A stretch of 64,000 nt of DNA from Desulfofustis sp. PB-SRB1. Lineage in GTDB: Bacteria > Desulfobacterota > Desulfobulbia > Desulfobulbales > Desulfocapsaceae. A program made the translations under genes and the position numbers. Under the pieces are notes generated by a model. It saw only the letters and a list, made by a program, of their open reading frames with translations, was not told the DNA's origin and made no database searches. The stretch spans positions 176,709-240,708 of the forward strand of contig JAEQMT010000037.1 of the NCBI GenBank assembly GCA_016722945.1, written 5' to 3'. Shown piece by piece: positions 8,573-17,198 of this stretch; position 1 is the stretch's first letter, and the number at the start of each line of letters is the position of its first letter.

Positions 8573-9586
8573 ATGATCACATCGAGCAACTCCAAAAAGA
8601 AAATCAAGAAGCCGCCGGTTCTGTTTCAGCAAACCCAGGAGATATTGGCCGGCATCCAGGCCAAACTGGACATGCAGATCCTTACCTACTGGAACTCCCA
8701 TAACGGCTCGGTCTGCTATAACGACGTCAACGCCATGTATGAGATTCTCAAAAAAATCGGCAAGCAGGAGCGATTGGCCCTGTTCATTAAGTCCGGCGGT
8801 GGCAACGGCCAGGCCTCGCTGCGCATCATCAATCTGTTACGCCAGTACTGCCCGGAAATTATTGCGCTGGTGCCGGTGGAGTGCGCCTCCGCCGCCACCA
8901 TGATCGCCATCGGCGCCGATACCATCCAGATGGGGCCACTTGCCTATCTCACCGCCGTCGACACCTCGCTGCGCCATCAGCTTTCACCGCGGGACAAGGA
9001 AAACCGCAGCGTCTCGGTGAGTCTGGACGGGGTCAATCGGGTCATCCAACTCTGGGGCAAGGAGGCCCATGCCAACCATACCAATCCGTACGAGGCGCTG
9101 TTTCCCTATATTCATCCCCTGGTAATCGGCGCCATCGACCGGTCTGAATCGCTGTCCATCAAGATCTGTCGGGAAATCATGTCGTATCATATTGAGGACG
9201 CCGAAAAGATCAACGAAATCAGTACCCAGCTCAACGCCAACTACCCCTCGCACGGCTACCCCATCACCCTGCGAGAGGCCCGCAAGATCGGCCTGCCGGC
9301 CCATGAAATGGACGACGGCGTAAATACCCTGCTGCTGGAACTCAACAAGGTATATACCGAAATGGGGCAACAGGCGGTCACCGACTACGATGAGTTCAAC
9401 TATCACAACCACGCGATTTTAAATATCATTGAAGGCAATGAGATACAGGTCATTTTTCAGACCGATGAGGACTGGCACTACATCAAGGAAGAACAGCGGT
9501 GGAGCTCAACAAATGACGCCAGCGCCTGGCATGTGACGCAAACCTTAAACGGCAAAGTGGTGAAATCGGTGCTGCACATCAGCTGA
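8573..9586 (+). CDS. ClpP-fold serine protease of the SDH/SppA-like type
   Basis: 337 residues with a ClpP/crotonase fold resembling the serine dehydrogenase proteinase family. The strand-turn LFIKSGGGNGQASLRI (about residues 70-85) and the ECASAATMIAIGAD segment with candidate nucleophile Ser106 are diagnostic. There is no signal peptide or membrane segment, so it should be cytoplasmic, unlike SppA. Residues after about 250 form a less conserved C-terminal part. It stands alone between the family A palindrome and the convergent TRAP operon. Its substrates are unknown. Confidence 0.82.
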   Translation: MITSSNSKKKIKKPPVLFQQTQEILAGIQAKLDMQILTYWNSHNGSVCYNDVNAMYEILKKIGKQERLALFIKSGGGNGQASLRIINLLRQYCPEIIALVPVECASAATMIAIGADTIQMGPLAYLTAVDTSLRHQLSPRDKENRSVSVSLDGVNRVIQLWGKEAHANHTNPYEALFPYIHPLVIGAIDRSESLSIKICREIMSYHIEDAEKINEISTQLNANYPSHGYPITLREARKIGLPAHEMDDGVNTLLLELNKVYTEMGQQAVTDYDEFNYHNHAILNIIEGNEIQVIFQTDEDWHYIKEEQRWSSTNDASAWHVTQTLNGKVVKSVLHIS

Positions 9587-9632
9587 TGATGTTTGCTGCC
9601 GGTCACCTGCCAAAAAAGAAAAACCAGGGGAA

Positions 9633-10937
9633 TCAGTGCACCAGATTCGGCAGCCAGAGCACCAGTCCGGGAAAAACGATGAAAATAATCAGGCCAACCG
9701 TTTCCACCAGGGCAAAGGGAATGGCGCCGCGAATGACATCCATCAGCGTCACCGAGGGTGGTGACACCCCTTTAATGACAAATAGATTCAGCCCTACCGG
9801 CGGCGTCTCCGTGCCGATCTCACAGGCAATGGCCATCACGATGCCGAACCAGAGGCTCGAATAACCCATCTGCAGCACGATCGGCAGGAGGATGGGGGTG
9901 CTGATGAGAATAACCGAGACCACATCCATGAACATGCCCATGATATAGATCAGGGCAAAAATGCAGAACAGGATTGCCCAATTCGGCACATCCAGGGTGG
10001 CAACGAAGGAGGCCAGTTCCTGCGGCACCTGCAGGCGGGTCAACACATAGCCGAAGAGCAGCGCCGAGGCGAAGATCAGCATAATCATGGCACTGGTGCT
10101 GATGGTGGACCGAAGAATCGTTCGCATGGTCCGCCAGCTCAATTTCTTTTTAAACCAGGCCAGGATGAGCGCGCCGATACAGCCCACCGAGGCCGCCTCG
10201 GTGGGCGTGGCGATGCCCTTATAGATACTTCCCAGCACCAGCACGATAAGCAACACCGCCGGCCATATCTGAAACAGGGCGGAAAAGCGCATTGCCCAGG
10301 TGACCGTATCGGTGGTGCGTGGGGCGATATCGGGACGGACAATACCCACCACGAAGATATAGCCCATCATCAGAGCGGCAAGAACAATGCCCGGAACAAT
10401 GCCGGCAATAAAGAGTTTGCCCACCGATTCGTCGCCGACCACGCCATATAGAATCAAGGCGACACTGGGCGGGATAAGCAGGGCCAAACCACCGGAAGCG
10501 GCGACGCAGCCGGTGGCAAGGGACTTATCATAACCGCGGCGAAGCATTTCCGGGATGGCAAAACTGCCGATGGTGGCGGCACCGGCAACACTGACCCCGC
10601 ACAAGGCGCTGAAAATAGCACAGGCGGCAACGCTGGCCATGCCCATGGAACCGGGCAGCCGATTGCACCAGCGGTTGGTGGCGGTAAAGATGTTCGAGCC
10701 GATGCCCGAATGAAAGATGATTTCACCCATGAGAATGAACAGCGGTACCGCAACCAGGGGAAAAACCGCCAGACGGTCGTAGATGACGCCGGGAACCGCA
10801 CCGAGTCCCCGCCCCCCCTGCACCAGCAGAATACCGACGACACTGGCCGTTCCCAGAGCGCCGAACACCGGCATGCCAAGAAACAGCAGGACGAGAAAAA
10901 TACCGATTATAATGAGGGTAATGGCAACAGGATCCAC
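9633..10937 (-). CDS. dctM: TRAP transporter large permease (DctM)
   Basis: 434 residues with about 12 hydrophobic segments, the ion-coupled translocation subunit of a TRAP carboxylate transporter. LLFLGMPVFGALGTASVVG at the N-terminus, PLFILMGEIIFHSGI and the C-terminal CEIGTETPPVGLNLFVIKG motif are typical. It lies 5 bp after dctQ on the minus strand and ends convergent with the protease gene (46 bp gap). The transported acid is not predictable from the permease. Confidence 0.95.
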   Translation of the reverse strand: MDPVAITLIIIGIFLVLLFLGMPVFGALGTASVVGILLVQGGRGLGAVPGVIYDRLAVFPLVAVPLFILMGEIIFHSGIGSNIFTATNRWCNRLPGSMGMASVAACAIFSALCGVSVAGAATIGSFAIPEMLRRGYDKSLATGCVAASGGLALLIPPSVALILYGVVGDESVGKLFIAGIVPGIVLAALMMGYIFVVGIVRPDIAPRTTDTVTWAMRFSALFQIWPAVLLIVLVLGSIYKGIATPTEAASVGCIGALILAWFKKKLSWRTMRTILRSTISTSAMIMLIFASALLFGYVLTRLQVPQELASFVATLDVPNWAILFCIFALIYIMGMFMDVVSVILISTPILLPIVLQMGYSSLWFGIVMAIACEIGTETPPVGLNLFVIKGVSPPSVTLMDVIRGAIPFALVETVGLIIFIVFPGLVLWLPNLVH

Positions 10938-10942
10938 GATAA

Positions 10943-11476
10943 TTACTGCTCTTCTAGCTGATTATCAGTTGTGTCGGCTACCCCGGCGCCGCTGATCAGA
11001 CCAGTGATCCGCACCACAATCTGCATCGCCAACAAGAGTGAGCCGATGGGAATAATGGCGTAGGGAATCCACATGGGAACGTTGAGCAGGGAACTGGAGT
11101 GATAGCCGCCGCGAAACGCCATAAGCGAGGATTTTGCACCCTGCCAGACAATAATGAGGCAGAAGCAGAGAACGATGCAGGAGGTAATGATATCAAGCAC
11201 CCGGCGGGCGTTGCCGGGCATGAGACTGATGACCGAGGTCATCCGCACATGCTTGTCTTGGTGCATCACCCAGCCGGCCGCCATAAAGGCGATAAAAATC
11301 AGCAGATACTCGCTGAGTTCCACCGAATAGAGGGTCGGCTTGTTGAGCACATAGCGGGCAATGACCTCGTGAAAAACCAGCAACAGCAAGAGCACGAGAC
11401 ATATCTCCGCAAGCACGGCGCCGGTTTTGCTGAGCCGCTCACAGACAAACGCTATTGCCGACCAGAATTTTTTCAT
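10943..11476 (-). CDS. dctQ: TRAP transporter small permease (DctQ)
   Basis: 177 residues with four predicted membrane spans and the DctQ pattern VFHEVIARYVLNKPTLYSVELSEYL near residue 35. Small permeases connect the binding protein to DctM. Followed by dctM after 5 bp. The 249-bp gap to the upstream dctP holds a family C palindromic element, which is unusual inside a TRAP operon. No strong ribosome site is visible before the ATG. Confidence 0.93.
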   Translation of the reverse strand: MKKFWSAIAFVCERLSKTGAVLAEICLVLLLLLVFHEVIARYVLNKPTLYSVELSEYLLIFIAFMAAGWVMHQDKHVRMTSVISLMPGNARRVLDIITSCIVLCFCLIIVWQGAKSSLMAFRGGYHSSSLLNVPMWIPYAIIPIGSLLLAMQIVVRITGLISGAGVADTTDNQLEEQ

Positions 11477-11513
11477 GATGAAGAAAATGAGTAACCCGTG
11501 TGCATTAATGGCG

Positions 11514-11655
11514 TCGTAAAAACTTCGCTCTACGTTGTCGTGGGATCATTTTTGACTTCTCGACGTACCACCTTGCGAGGTCAAAATGACCACCACTCCT
11601 ATTAGAGCTATGTTTTTACTTAGCCATCTTAGCCTGCTAGTCTGACTTTTTACGA
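11514..11655. repeat. Palindromic element family C, copy 1, inside the TRAP operon
   Basis: About 142 bp flanked by TCGTAAAAAC and CTTTTTACGA. It contains an inner inverted repeat (a GGGATCATTTTTGACTTCTCG-type arm answered by GAGGTCAAAATGACC). Related copies lie at 32962-33105 and, truncated, at 56584-56627. The terminal motif is shared with family B. Looks like a non-autonomous mobile element lying between dctP and dctQ. Confidence 0.75.
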
Positions 11656-11725
11656 CACCATCATGCATTGGTCGGCGATACACTATGGTCGGCGCATCGC
11701 CGGAGCAGGTTTCAGGCGCCGCTCA

Positions 11726-12727
11726 TCAGTGGTTTTCCTCAATAAAGTCAAGATATTTTTTGCCGTCAGGCACCTTGCCAAGCCACCACTCATGCACCGG
11801 AATCATCGCCTCCTTGAACACGCCCAGTTCCTCCGGCGTGGCGATATGGACGTTGACCCCTTTTTCCTTGTACTGGGCCACCGCATCCGCCATAAACTCC
11901 TCAAGCATGGCAAGCTGCTGCTGATCCCTGAGCTTGCCGGCCTCAATCATCACTTCCTGCACATCGGCGGGCAGGCTGTCCCACTTCTCCTTATTGATGG
12001 CCAGAACACAGGTAAAATAGGCCATATTGGTGACCGAGAGGTTGTCCACCACCTCGTAGAGCTTTCGCCCGAGCCCGGTAATCAGCGGGCGGGTGCAGCC
12101 GTTGATGGTGCCGCGCTGCAGGGCCATGTAAAGTTCTCCGGAACTCATGGTGGTGGGACTGCCCTCCATCAGTTCAATTGCCTTGCTTGCCGTGCTCCCG
12201 GAAACACCCCACTTCTGCCCTTTCATTTCTGCCGGCGAGGTCACCGAGAACCCTTTGGCATAGATCTGATACGGGCCACCCGCGGCCCGACCAAGTACTT
12301 TGACGTTGTGCTCCAGAAACTTATCGTTAATTCCCAAATCCCACAGCCCGGCATCGAGGCTTTTCTGCATGCTGGCCGGAGTTTCCCATAAAAAAGGTAA
12401 GTTACTGATGCCGGTATTGGGGATAATCCCGGTAAGATAGAGATCATTGGGGGCGGCCATATCGATGTCGCCACGCTCCAGGGCGGCAAACTCCTCTTTG
12501 CCCTTGTATAATTGGCCGGAGTGGAAAAACTTGAATTTCACCGCACCGCCCGTCTCTTTTTCCACATAGGCCATAAAATCCTCCAGCGGCTGCACCAGGT
12601 AAGGATACGATGTCGGCATATAGGTGGAAAAGACGATCTCGATGGGCTCGTCCTTGGCAAAAGCCGCGCTTATGGAAAAAACCAGGGCGGCAACGATCAA
12701 CAGACAACTGAGTCGGGTGCGATTCAT
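11726..12727 (-). CDS. dctP: TRAP transporter periplasmic binding protein (DctP family)
   Basis: 333 residues with an N-terminal signal peptide (cleavage likely after AAFA, about residue 24). The DctP pattern is clear: IVFSTYMPTSYPYLVQPLEDF, then FFHSGQLYKGKEEFAALERGDIDM, and AEMKGQKWGVSGS. The conserved arginine region (LQRGTINGCTRPL) contacts carboxylate ligands in relatives. First gene of the dctPQM group; a GGAGACCCGC ribosome site lies before the ATG. Ligand not identifiable. Confidence 0.94.
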   Translation of the reverse strand: MNRTRLSCLLIVAALVFSISAAFAKDEPIEIVFSTYMPTSYPYLVQPLEDFMAYVEKETGGAVKFKFFHSGQLYKGKEEFAALERGDIDMAAPNDLYLTGIIPNTGISNLPFLWETPASMQKSLDAGLWDLGINDKFLEHNVKVLGRAAGGPYQIYAKGFSVTSPAEMKGQKWGVSGSTASKAIELMEGSPTTMSSGELYMALQRGTINGCTRPLITGLGRKLYEVVDNLSVTNMAYFTCVLAINKEKWDSLPADVQEVMIEAGKLRDQQQLAMLEEFMADAVAQYKEKGVNVHIATPEELGVFKEAMIPVHEWWLGKVPDGKKYLDFIEENH

Positions 12728-13439
12728 AGCGGGTCTCCTTGGCTATTTTTTGGGGGGGGGAGGATAAAGCCGAATTCGATGATACCATATTCCGGCTTAG
12801 TTCATGGTTTCAGGCAAAAACGACGCTCACCACATTTCCGCCAGCCGCTATACTACCAACAATTAGGGTTTTTGGGCAAGCATATAGATGGATGTCGCTG
12901 GATGTCGCTGGGGTCAGGTCTTTTATTTTGGCATTTTTCATCCAAAAAAACCTTCAAGCCTCAAGGAGCCAAAAACGCCAAAACATATGGGAGCAAGACA
13001 ACACTAGAATGTTCGTTCACGATCAGCGCGCGTGAAACATGTTACCGCAGCCATATACCCACGATTGCCGGGATACCATGTTTTTGCGCAACGATGAGGT
13101 TGGGTGAAAAGGCAATTTCTCACAGTTCCCAAACGGTAAGAAGAAGGGTTCGGATTCTTGGATGAGAGAGCCTTTTCCTTGACAAGAGGCCTTTAAATGG
13201 GCGCCCCGACCTGCCACTCCCATGATAATGGCGGCCCACCTCATCAAATACATATGAGTAAATCTCGGTTGAGTTCTGCTCTTTGCATATCACACCTTTG
13301 CAAAACGTTTTCCGCCGTCTTCAAGCTAAGCTTTAGCCGCAATTGGTAAGAGACATAAAAAACATGGAAACCATTTAACGAGTAGCAGTCAGTTTCAGGG
13401 GGTCTGCGAGTTATCAGTTAGCTCACGGGCACTATGTTC
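12728..13439. other. Gene-free stretch with repeat remnants
   Basis: 712 bp between the divergently leaving dctP and the end of the flotillin gene. It holds a decayed family A palindrome (12909-12985), a direct repeat of GGATGTCGCT just before it, and a block at 13068-13113 that matches another gap at 59166-59211. The only sizeable reading frame, 13023-13253 minus, runs through the shared repeat block and is unlikely to be a gene. Confidence 0.6.
12909..12985. repeat. Palindromic repeat family A, copy 2 (degenerate)
   Basis: The left arm keeps GGGGTCAGGTCTTTTATTTT followed by GGC; the right arm is reduced to an AAAAACGCCAAAAC-like segment. The same left arm occurs in the copies at 8437 and 18353. 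Confidence 0.7.
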
Positions 13440-15179
13440 TCACTCCTCCGGTTGCGGGCTAATTGCATCGGTTAATCCGGCGAGGCTGTCGCCCTTGAGG
13501 CCCACATCCGCCAGCAATGAATCGATAAGCGGGGCGTGACTGCGGTATCGCAGAGCGCTGGCTACCAGCTGATCGCTGAGGCTGCCGGTGCCACCCTCCG
13601 CCTTATGTTCACCATCGGCGCCAGTTGAACCGGATCCGGTCAAGCCGTCGACCTGGATGATCTTGATACCGTCAATATGTTCCATGGGCTTGACACTTTG
13701 TTCAATAATGTGCGGCAACCGGTCGAGCAGTTCCAGACGGATGTGCATGGCGATCCGTTCGTTGGAAAGCATATTACGCGCCTCGTTCAGGGCCTTTTCA
13801 CCAATCGCGTCTACCTGGTAACGCACCTCGGCGGCCTGGGCCCGCAGCTTTTCGGCTTCGGCCTCGCCGCCCGCCTCGATCCGCTGCTTATCGGCTTCGG
13901 CATTTGCCAGGGTAGTGAGCGCTTCAGCCCGGTCAAGAGCGGCGCTTTTTTCCGCCTCGGCCGACACTTTGACGGCAATAGCCTCACGCTCGGCTTCCTT
14001 GCTTGCCTCCACCAGTTCCACTGCCTTGAGGCGCTCGGCCTTTTCGGTCTCCTGAACGGTAATTACCCGCTCGGCTTCACGAATTGCGGTAGCCCGGGCT
14101 TTGTCCGCTTCTGCTTCGGCCAGTGATTTTTCTTTTGATTTTTCAGCAATGGCAATGGACTTGTCCTGTTCAGCCAGATCAATGGCCTTATTCTGCTCGA
14201 TCTGAGCCATATCCACCGATTTGTTTTTGCTGATCTCGCGCTCCCTGATTACCTGATCCCTGGTGATATTATCGGTCTCCACCGCCTGATCGGCACCGAT
14301 CTTGGCCTGCTGAATCTTCTTCTCCGCCTCGATCCCGGCCTCCTCGGCCTCCTGCCGTTTGATTGCCTTTTCCCGGGCAATTTCGCTTGCCTGGTTAGCC
14401 CGGCGAATCTCCAATTCACGCTCCTGATGAAGCTCGGCGTATTCCTTTTCCTTGGCTATTTCAAGCTGCTGACGACGCGCATCGAGGTTTTTATTTTCGA
14501 TGGCCACCTGGGTATCCATCTCGATGTCGTTACGAATTTTGCGGCGCTCTTCAATTTCCTGGGTAAGCTTGGTCAACCCCTCGGCATCAAAGGCATTGTC
14601 TGGGTTGAAGTGTTCCTTGCTGGTCTGATCCATACCGGTAAGCGATACCGATTCCAGTTCCAAACCGTTTTTCAAGAGATCCTCGGAGACCGCGGCCTGC
14701 ACCTTGGTCACAAATTCAACCCGCTGCTCATGGAGTTCCTCCATGGCCATCTCGGCGGCCACCGCCCGCAGCGAATCGACAAATTTACCCTCAACCAGCT
14801 CTTTTAACTCGTTTGGCCGCATGGTTTTCGTACCCAGGGTCTGGGCGGCGTTGGCGATCGATTCCTCGGTGGGCTTGACCCGAACGTAAAACTCCGCCGC
14901 CACATCAACCCGCATCCGGTCTCTGGTGATCAGGGCCTGCTGGTTCTCCCGCTTTACCTCGAGACGCAGGGTATTCATATTCACCGGGATAATCTCGTGC
15001 AGCACCGGCAAGACAATGGCGCCGCCGTTGAGAATGACTTTCTGACCCCGGAAACCGGTGCGGACAAACGAGACCTCCTTTGATGAACGTTTGTAGAGTT
15101 TGGCCAGAATAAAACCGATGGTGATCAGGGCGACCAGGATGATCCCGGCATTGATCAGTATGAATGCTAGATTGTCCAT
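13440..15179 (-). CDS. Flotillin-like SPFH/band 7 membrane protein
   Basis: 579 residues. An N-terminal membrane segment (about residues 5-27) is followed by an SPFH domain (to about 190) and a long charged Ala/Glu/Lys coiled coil (about 200-440) typical of flotillins such as YqiK/FloT, then a Gly/Ser-rich tail. Flotillins form large membrane rings or cages linked to membrane fluidity and envelope stress. It follows an NfeD-like gene by 44 bp, the well-known flotillin/NfeD pairing, which is preceded in turn by a PspA-like gene. Role in this organism is inferred from that context. Confidence 0.92.
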   Translation of the reverse strand: MDNLAFILINAGIILVALITIGFILAKLYKRSSKEVSFVRTGFRGQKVILNGGAIVLPVLHEIIPVNMNTLRLEVKRENQQALITRDRMRVDVAAEFYVRVKPTEESIANAAQTLGTKTMRPNELKELVEGKFVDSLRAVAAEMAMEELHEQRVEFVTKVQAAVSEDLLKNGLELESVSLTGMDQTSKEHFNPDNAFDAEGLTKLTQEIEERRKIRNDIEMDTQVAIENKNLDARRQQLEIAKEKEYAELHQERELEIRRANQASEIAREKAIKRQEAEEAGIEAEKKIQQAKIGADQAVETDNITRDQVIREREISKNKSVDMAQIEQNKAIDLAEQDKSIAIAEKSKEKSLAEAEADKARATAIREAERVITVQETEKAERLKAVELVEASKEAEREAIAVKVSAEAEKSAALDRAEALTTLANAEADKQRIEAGGEAEAEKLRAQAAEVRYQVDAIGEKALNEARNMLSNERIAMHIRLELLDRLPHIIEQSVKPMEHIDGIKIIQVDGLTGSGSTGADGEHKAEGGTGSLSDQLVASALRYRSHAPLIDSLLADVGLKGDSLAGLTDAISPQPEE

Positions 15180-15223
15180 AATATTCTCCTCTCACCTGTA
15201 AAGAGACAACTTTCGGAAACCTT

Positions 15224-15919
15224 TCATGTATCCATTAGCGAACTGCTTGAATCGGCAATAACCCTGAACATGGTGCCGTTTTGGCTGACGATGATTACCG
15301 ACTCGCCGGTGCTGAACTCATCGTTCTGTTGGTCGGCCAGCGCCAGAATGTAATGGGTCTGGCCGTGCTTGTCGCGGAGTTTGGCCTGGGCCGGTTTATC
15401 GTAGCGGGCGGTGCCAGTGGTAATGGTTGCGACCTGGCCTACAAATGATTTTTCAGATACCACATAGGTTTCATCCTTGGGCAGATGTCTGCCAAGAAAC
15501 CCGCCACCGATGCGAACCGCCGGGATCGCGCAGGCCATGGCAATTACCACCGCAAAAACGGTGGGCATTGGAACACCGATGAGCTTTACCGCGGTGAACT
15601 GAGCAATCAGGCCGCTGAGGCCGAAGCCGGTGAGAAACACAACAAAGAGAATCAGCACCGGCACCTCGCCGATGCGAAACCAGGACAACAGCTTTATCAG
15701 GGTGTCACCCGGGCCATGTACCGCCGCGACATCGATATCCGCATCAACATCGACATCGATATCGACGTCGGCATCGATATCCGGCATGACCGAATCGAGC
15801 ATCTCCGACAGGCCCATACCCAGGCTGACGGAAATCGCCTCCAGCAGCGCGAAAAGCAGCATCACCGCCAGCGCAATGGTAAAAGGTGAATTCTGCGGGG
15901 CGAGCAGGAAGTCGACCAT
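15224..15919 (-). CDS. NfeD/YqiJ-like membrane protein with OB-fold tail
   Basis: 231 residues with membrane spans near 12-33, 90-112 and 118-142, then a soluble OB-like domain from about residue 155 (VSEKSFVGQVATITTGTARY). An aspartate-rich stretch (residues 43-63, alternating D/V/I) lies in the first loop. Such proteins accompany flotillins as YqiJ does YqiK. Starts 2 bp after the PspA-like gene ends, so the pair should be translated together. Confidence 0.85.
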   Translation of the reverse strand: MVDFLLAPQNSPFTIALAVMLLFALLEAISVSLGMGLSEMLDSVMPDIDADVDIDVDVDADIDVAAVHGPGDTLIKLLSWFRIGEVPVLILFVVFLTGFGLSGLIAQFTAVKLIGVPMPTVFAVVIAMACAIPAVRIGGGFLGRHLPKDETYVVSEKSFVGQVATITTGTARYDKPAQAKLRDKHGQTHYILALADQQNDEFSTGESVIIVSQNGTMFRVIADSSSSLMDT

Positions 15920-15921
15920 AC

Positions 15922-16593
15922 TTATAGGCCCTGTTTTTTCTTCAGAGCAGCAAGTCGTTCCTTAACCCGATTGTGCCGAGCCATGTCCTCCAGTTCACTC
16001 ATCTGTGCACTGCTTTTACGATCGATGGGGGTGGTCGATCCCATCCCGGTGGCGTTGCCCATCACCCGATCAAAAGCCGATTCAGCCCGACTGATTTTTG
16101 TCTCCACGGAAGAGGATGAACTGGTGGCCGCATCAACCGCGGTGGCTTGGGATTGGCTTTTTTTATACAGGGTCAGTTCGTCGCGCATTTCCCGTTTCTT
16201 GGCCTGCAGGGCGGTAATATAGCCCTCCAGTTCCTTCTCGGCATCACTGAGTTCGGCAATCTGATGTTCCAATACCGGCACCTGTGCCTCCATGTCCAGT
16301 TGCTGAGAAATGGCGGTTTCAGCCAGATCATCGCGATTTTCGGCCACGGCGAGCTCGATCTTCCCGGCAAGATCATCAAGTTTTTGATTGATCTGCATAA
16401 GGCGTGAGTTCGCCAGGTGCTTGTTCGCCACCGTCTGGGTTAATTCGGTCCGCACATCGTCCACCGCCTCGTCGATCTCTCTGATTGCCTGCTCCATAAT
16501 GGTCTCTGGAGCAGCGTTTTCCACGGCATCGATCAGTGCATTGAAACTGCCGCTGATAATGCGCCCCACCCGACCGGTCATACGTTCTCTCAT
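15922..16593 (-). CDS. PspA/IM30-family membrane-stress protein
   Basis: 223 residues from the chosen ATG at 16593, which has GGGGAG eight bases upstream; a longer in-frame start at 16665 is less likely since it adds 24 residues unlike the family. Almost fully helical, with the PspA-type opening RVGRIISGSFNALIDAVENAAPETIMEQAIREI, then heptad coiled coil. PspA/IM30 proteins bind and repair damaged cytoplasmic membrane. It heads a pspA-nfeD-flotillin operon with tight spacing, a membrane-maintenance set seen in several bacterial groups. Confidence 0.88.
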   Translation of the reverse strand: MRERMTGRVGRIISGSFNALIDAVENAAPETIMEQAIREIDEAVDDVRTELTQTVANKHLANSRLMQINQKLDDLAGKIELAVAENRDDLAETAISQQLDMEAQVPVLEHQIAELSDAEKELEGYITALQAKKREMRDELTLYKKSQSQATAVDAATSSSSSVETKISRAESAFDRVMGNATGMGSTTPIDRKSSAQMSELEDMARHNRVKERLAALKKKQGL

Positions 16594-17198
16594 GATTGCT
16601 TCTCCCCGTAAAAAGTTTACGCTGTTCTGAAGAATATCTTGGATCCAGAAGAAATTACCCCCCATCTCACTTCATAAAATAAGTGTATCTCTAACACATT
16701 TGTTTTGCAAGCCGATTCAGTATCGACGGCCGATTAACCGTTTCATCCAGATTGGCAATATCTGATGAAATCGTAACACAAAACGGGGGTCATCTATGAT
16801 AAGTAAAGTCAAGAGGAAAACGGAGATTTCCTGTGTGTCTTCACCGCTGAGCTGATTCCTGTGCATGGAGCTCGGTCAGGTTATGGCTCAGTGGCGGAGA
16901 ACCTTAACTATTCGTAGCTTTTGGGCCATAACCTGACCGAGCGGGCTACGAGGCACTACAAATGTTTTCCTAACGATTGCTGCCTTGTTTTTTTATTCTT
17001 TCTTTGGATCAACAAATGGCTTGTGACCAGACATCTATTTGCAGTATCAGGCTATACGCCGTCACAGAAGATTGAGTGTGGATCAAAACCCGCTGGTCTT
17101 TAAACAAATCACATGGCGCATCCCCCGAAGGTTCGCAGCAGACCCCCATTACGAAAGATCCAGCGGGAAAACCAAGCCGCAAAAGTCAGTTTCTTTTC
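16594..17198. other. Gene-free stretch with a perfect 18-bp inverted repeat
   Basis: 605 bp between the PspA-like start and the end of the IS110 transposase. It holds the promoter side of the pspA operon and, at 16870-16942, a perfect 18-bp inverted repeat. The part nearest the transposase (about 16960-17198) should contain one end of the insertion sequence, but I cannot place the junction. No credible coding frame. Confidence 0.6.
16870..16942. repeat. Perfect 18-bp inverted repeat with 37-bp spacer
   Basis: GCTCGGTCAGGTTATGGC (16870-16887) is answered exactly by GCCATAACCTGACCGAGC (16925-16942). No T-run follows on either strand. It lies near the expected downstream end of the IS110 element. 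Could be a hairpin RNA, an insertion footprint or a protein site. Confidence 0.85.

Noticed and set aside
13023..13253. 76-codon minus-strand frame
   Set aside because: It crosses a block repeated at 59166-59211, has no ribosome site and no protein-like pattern.
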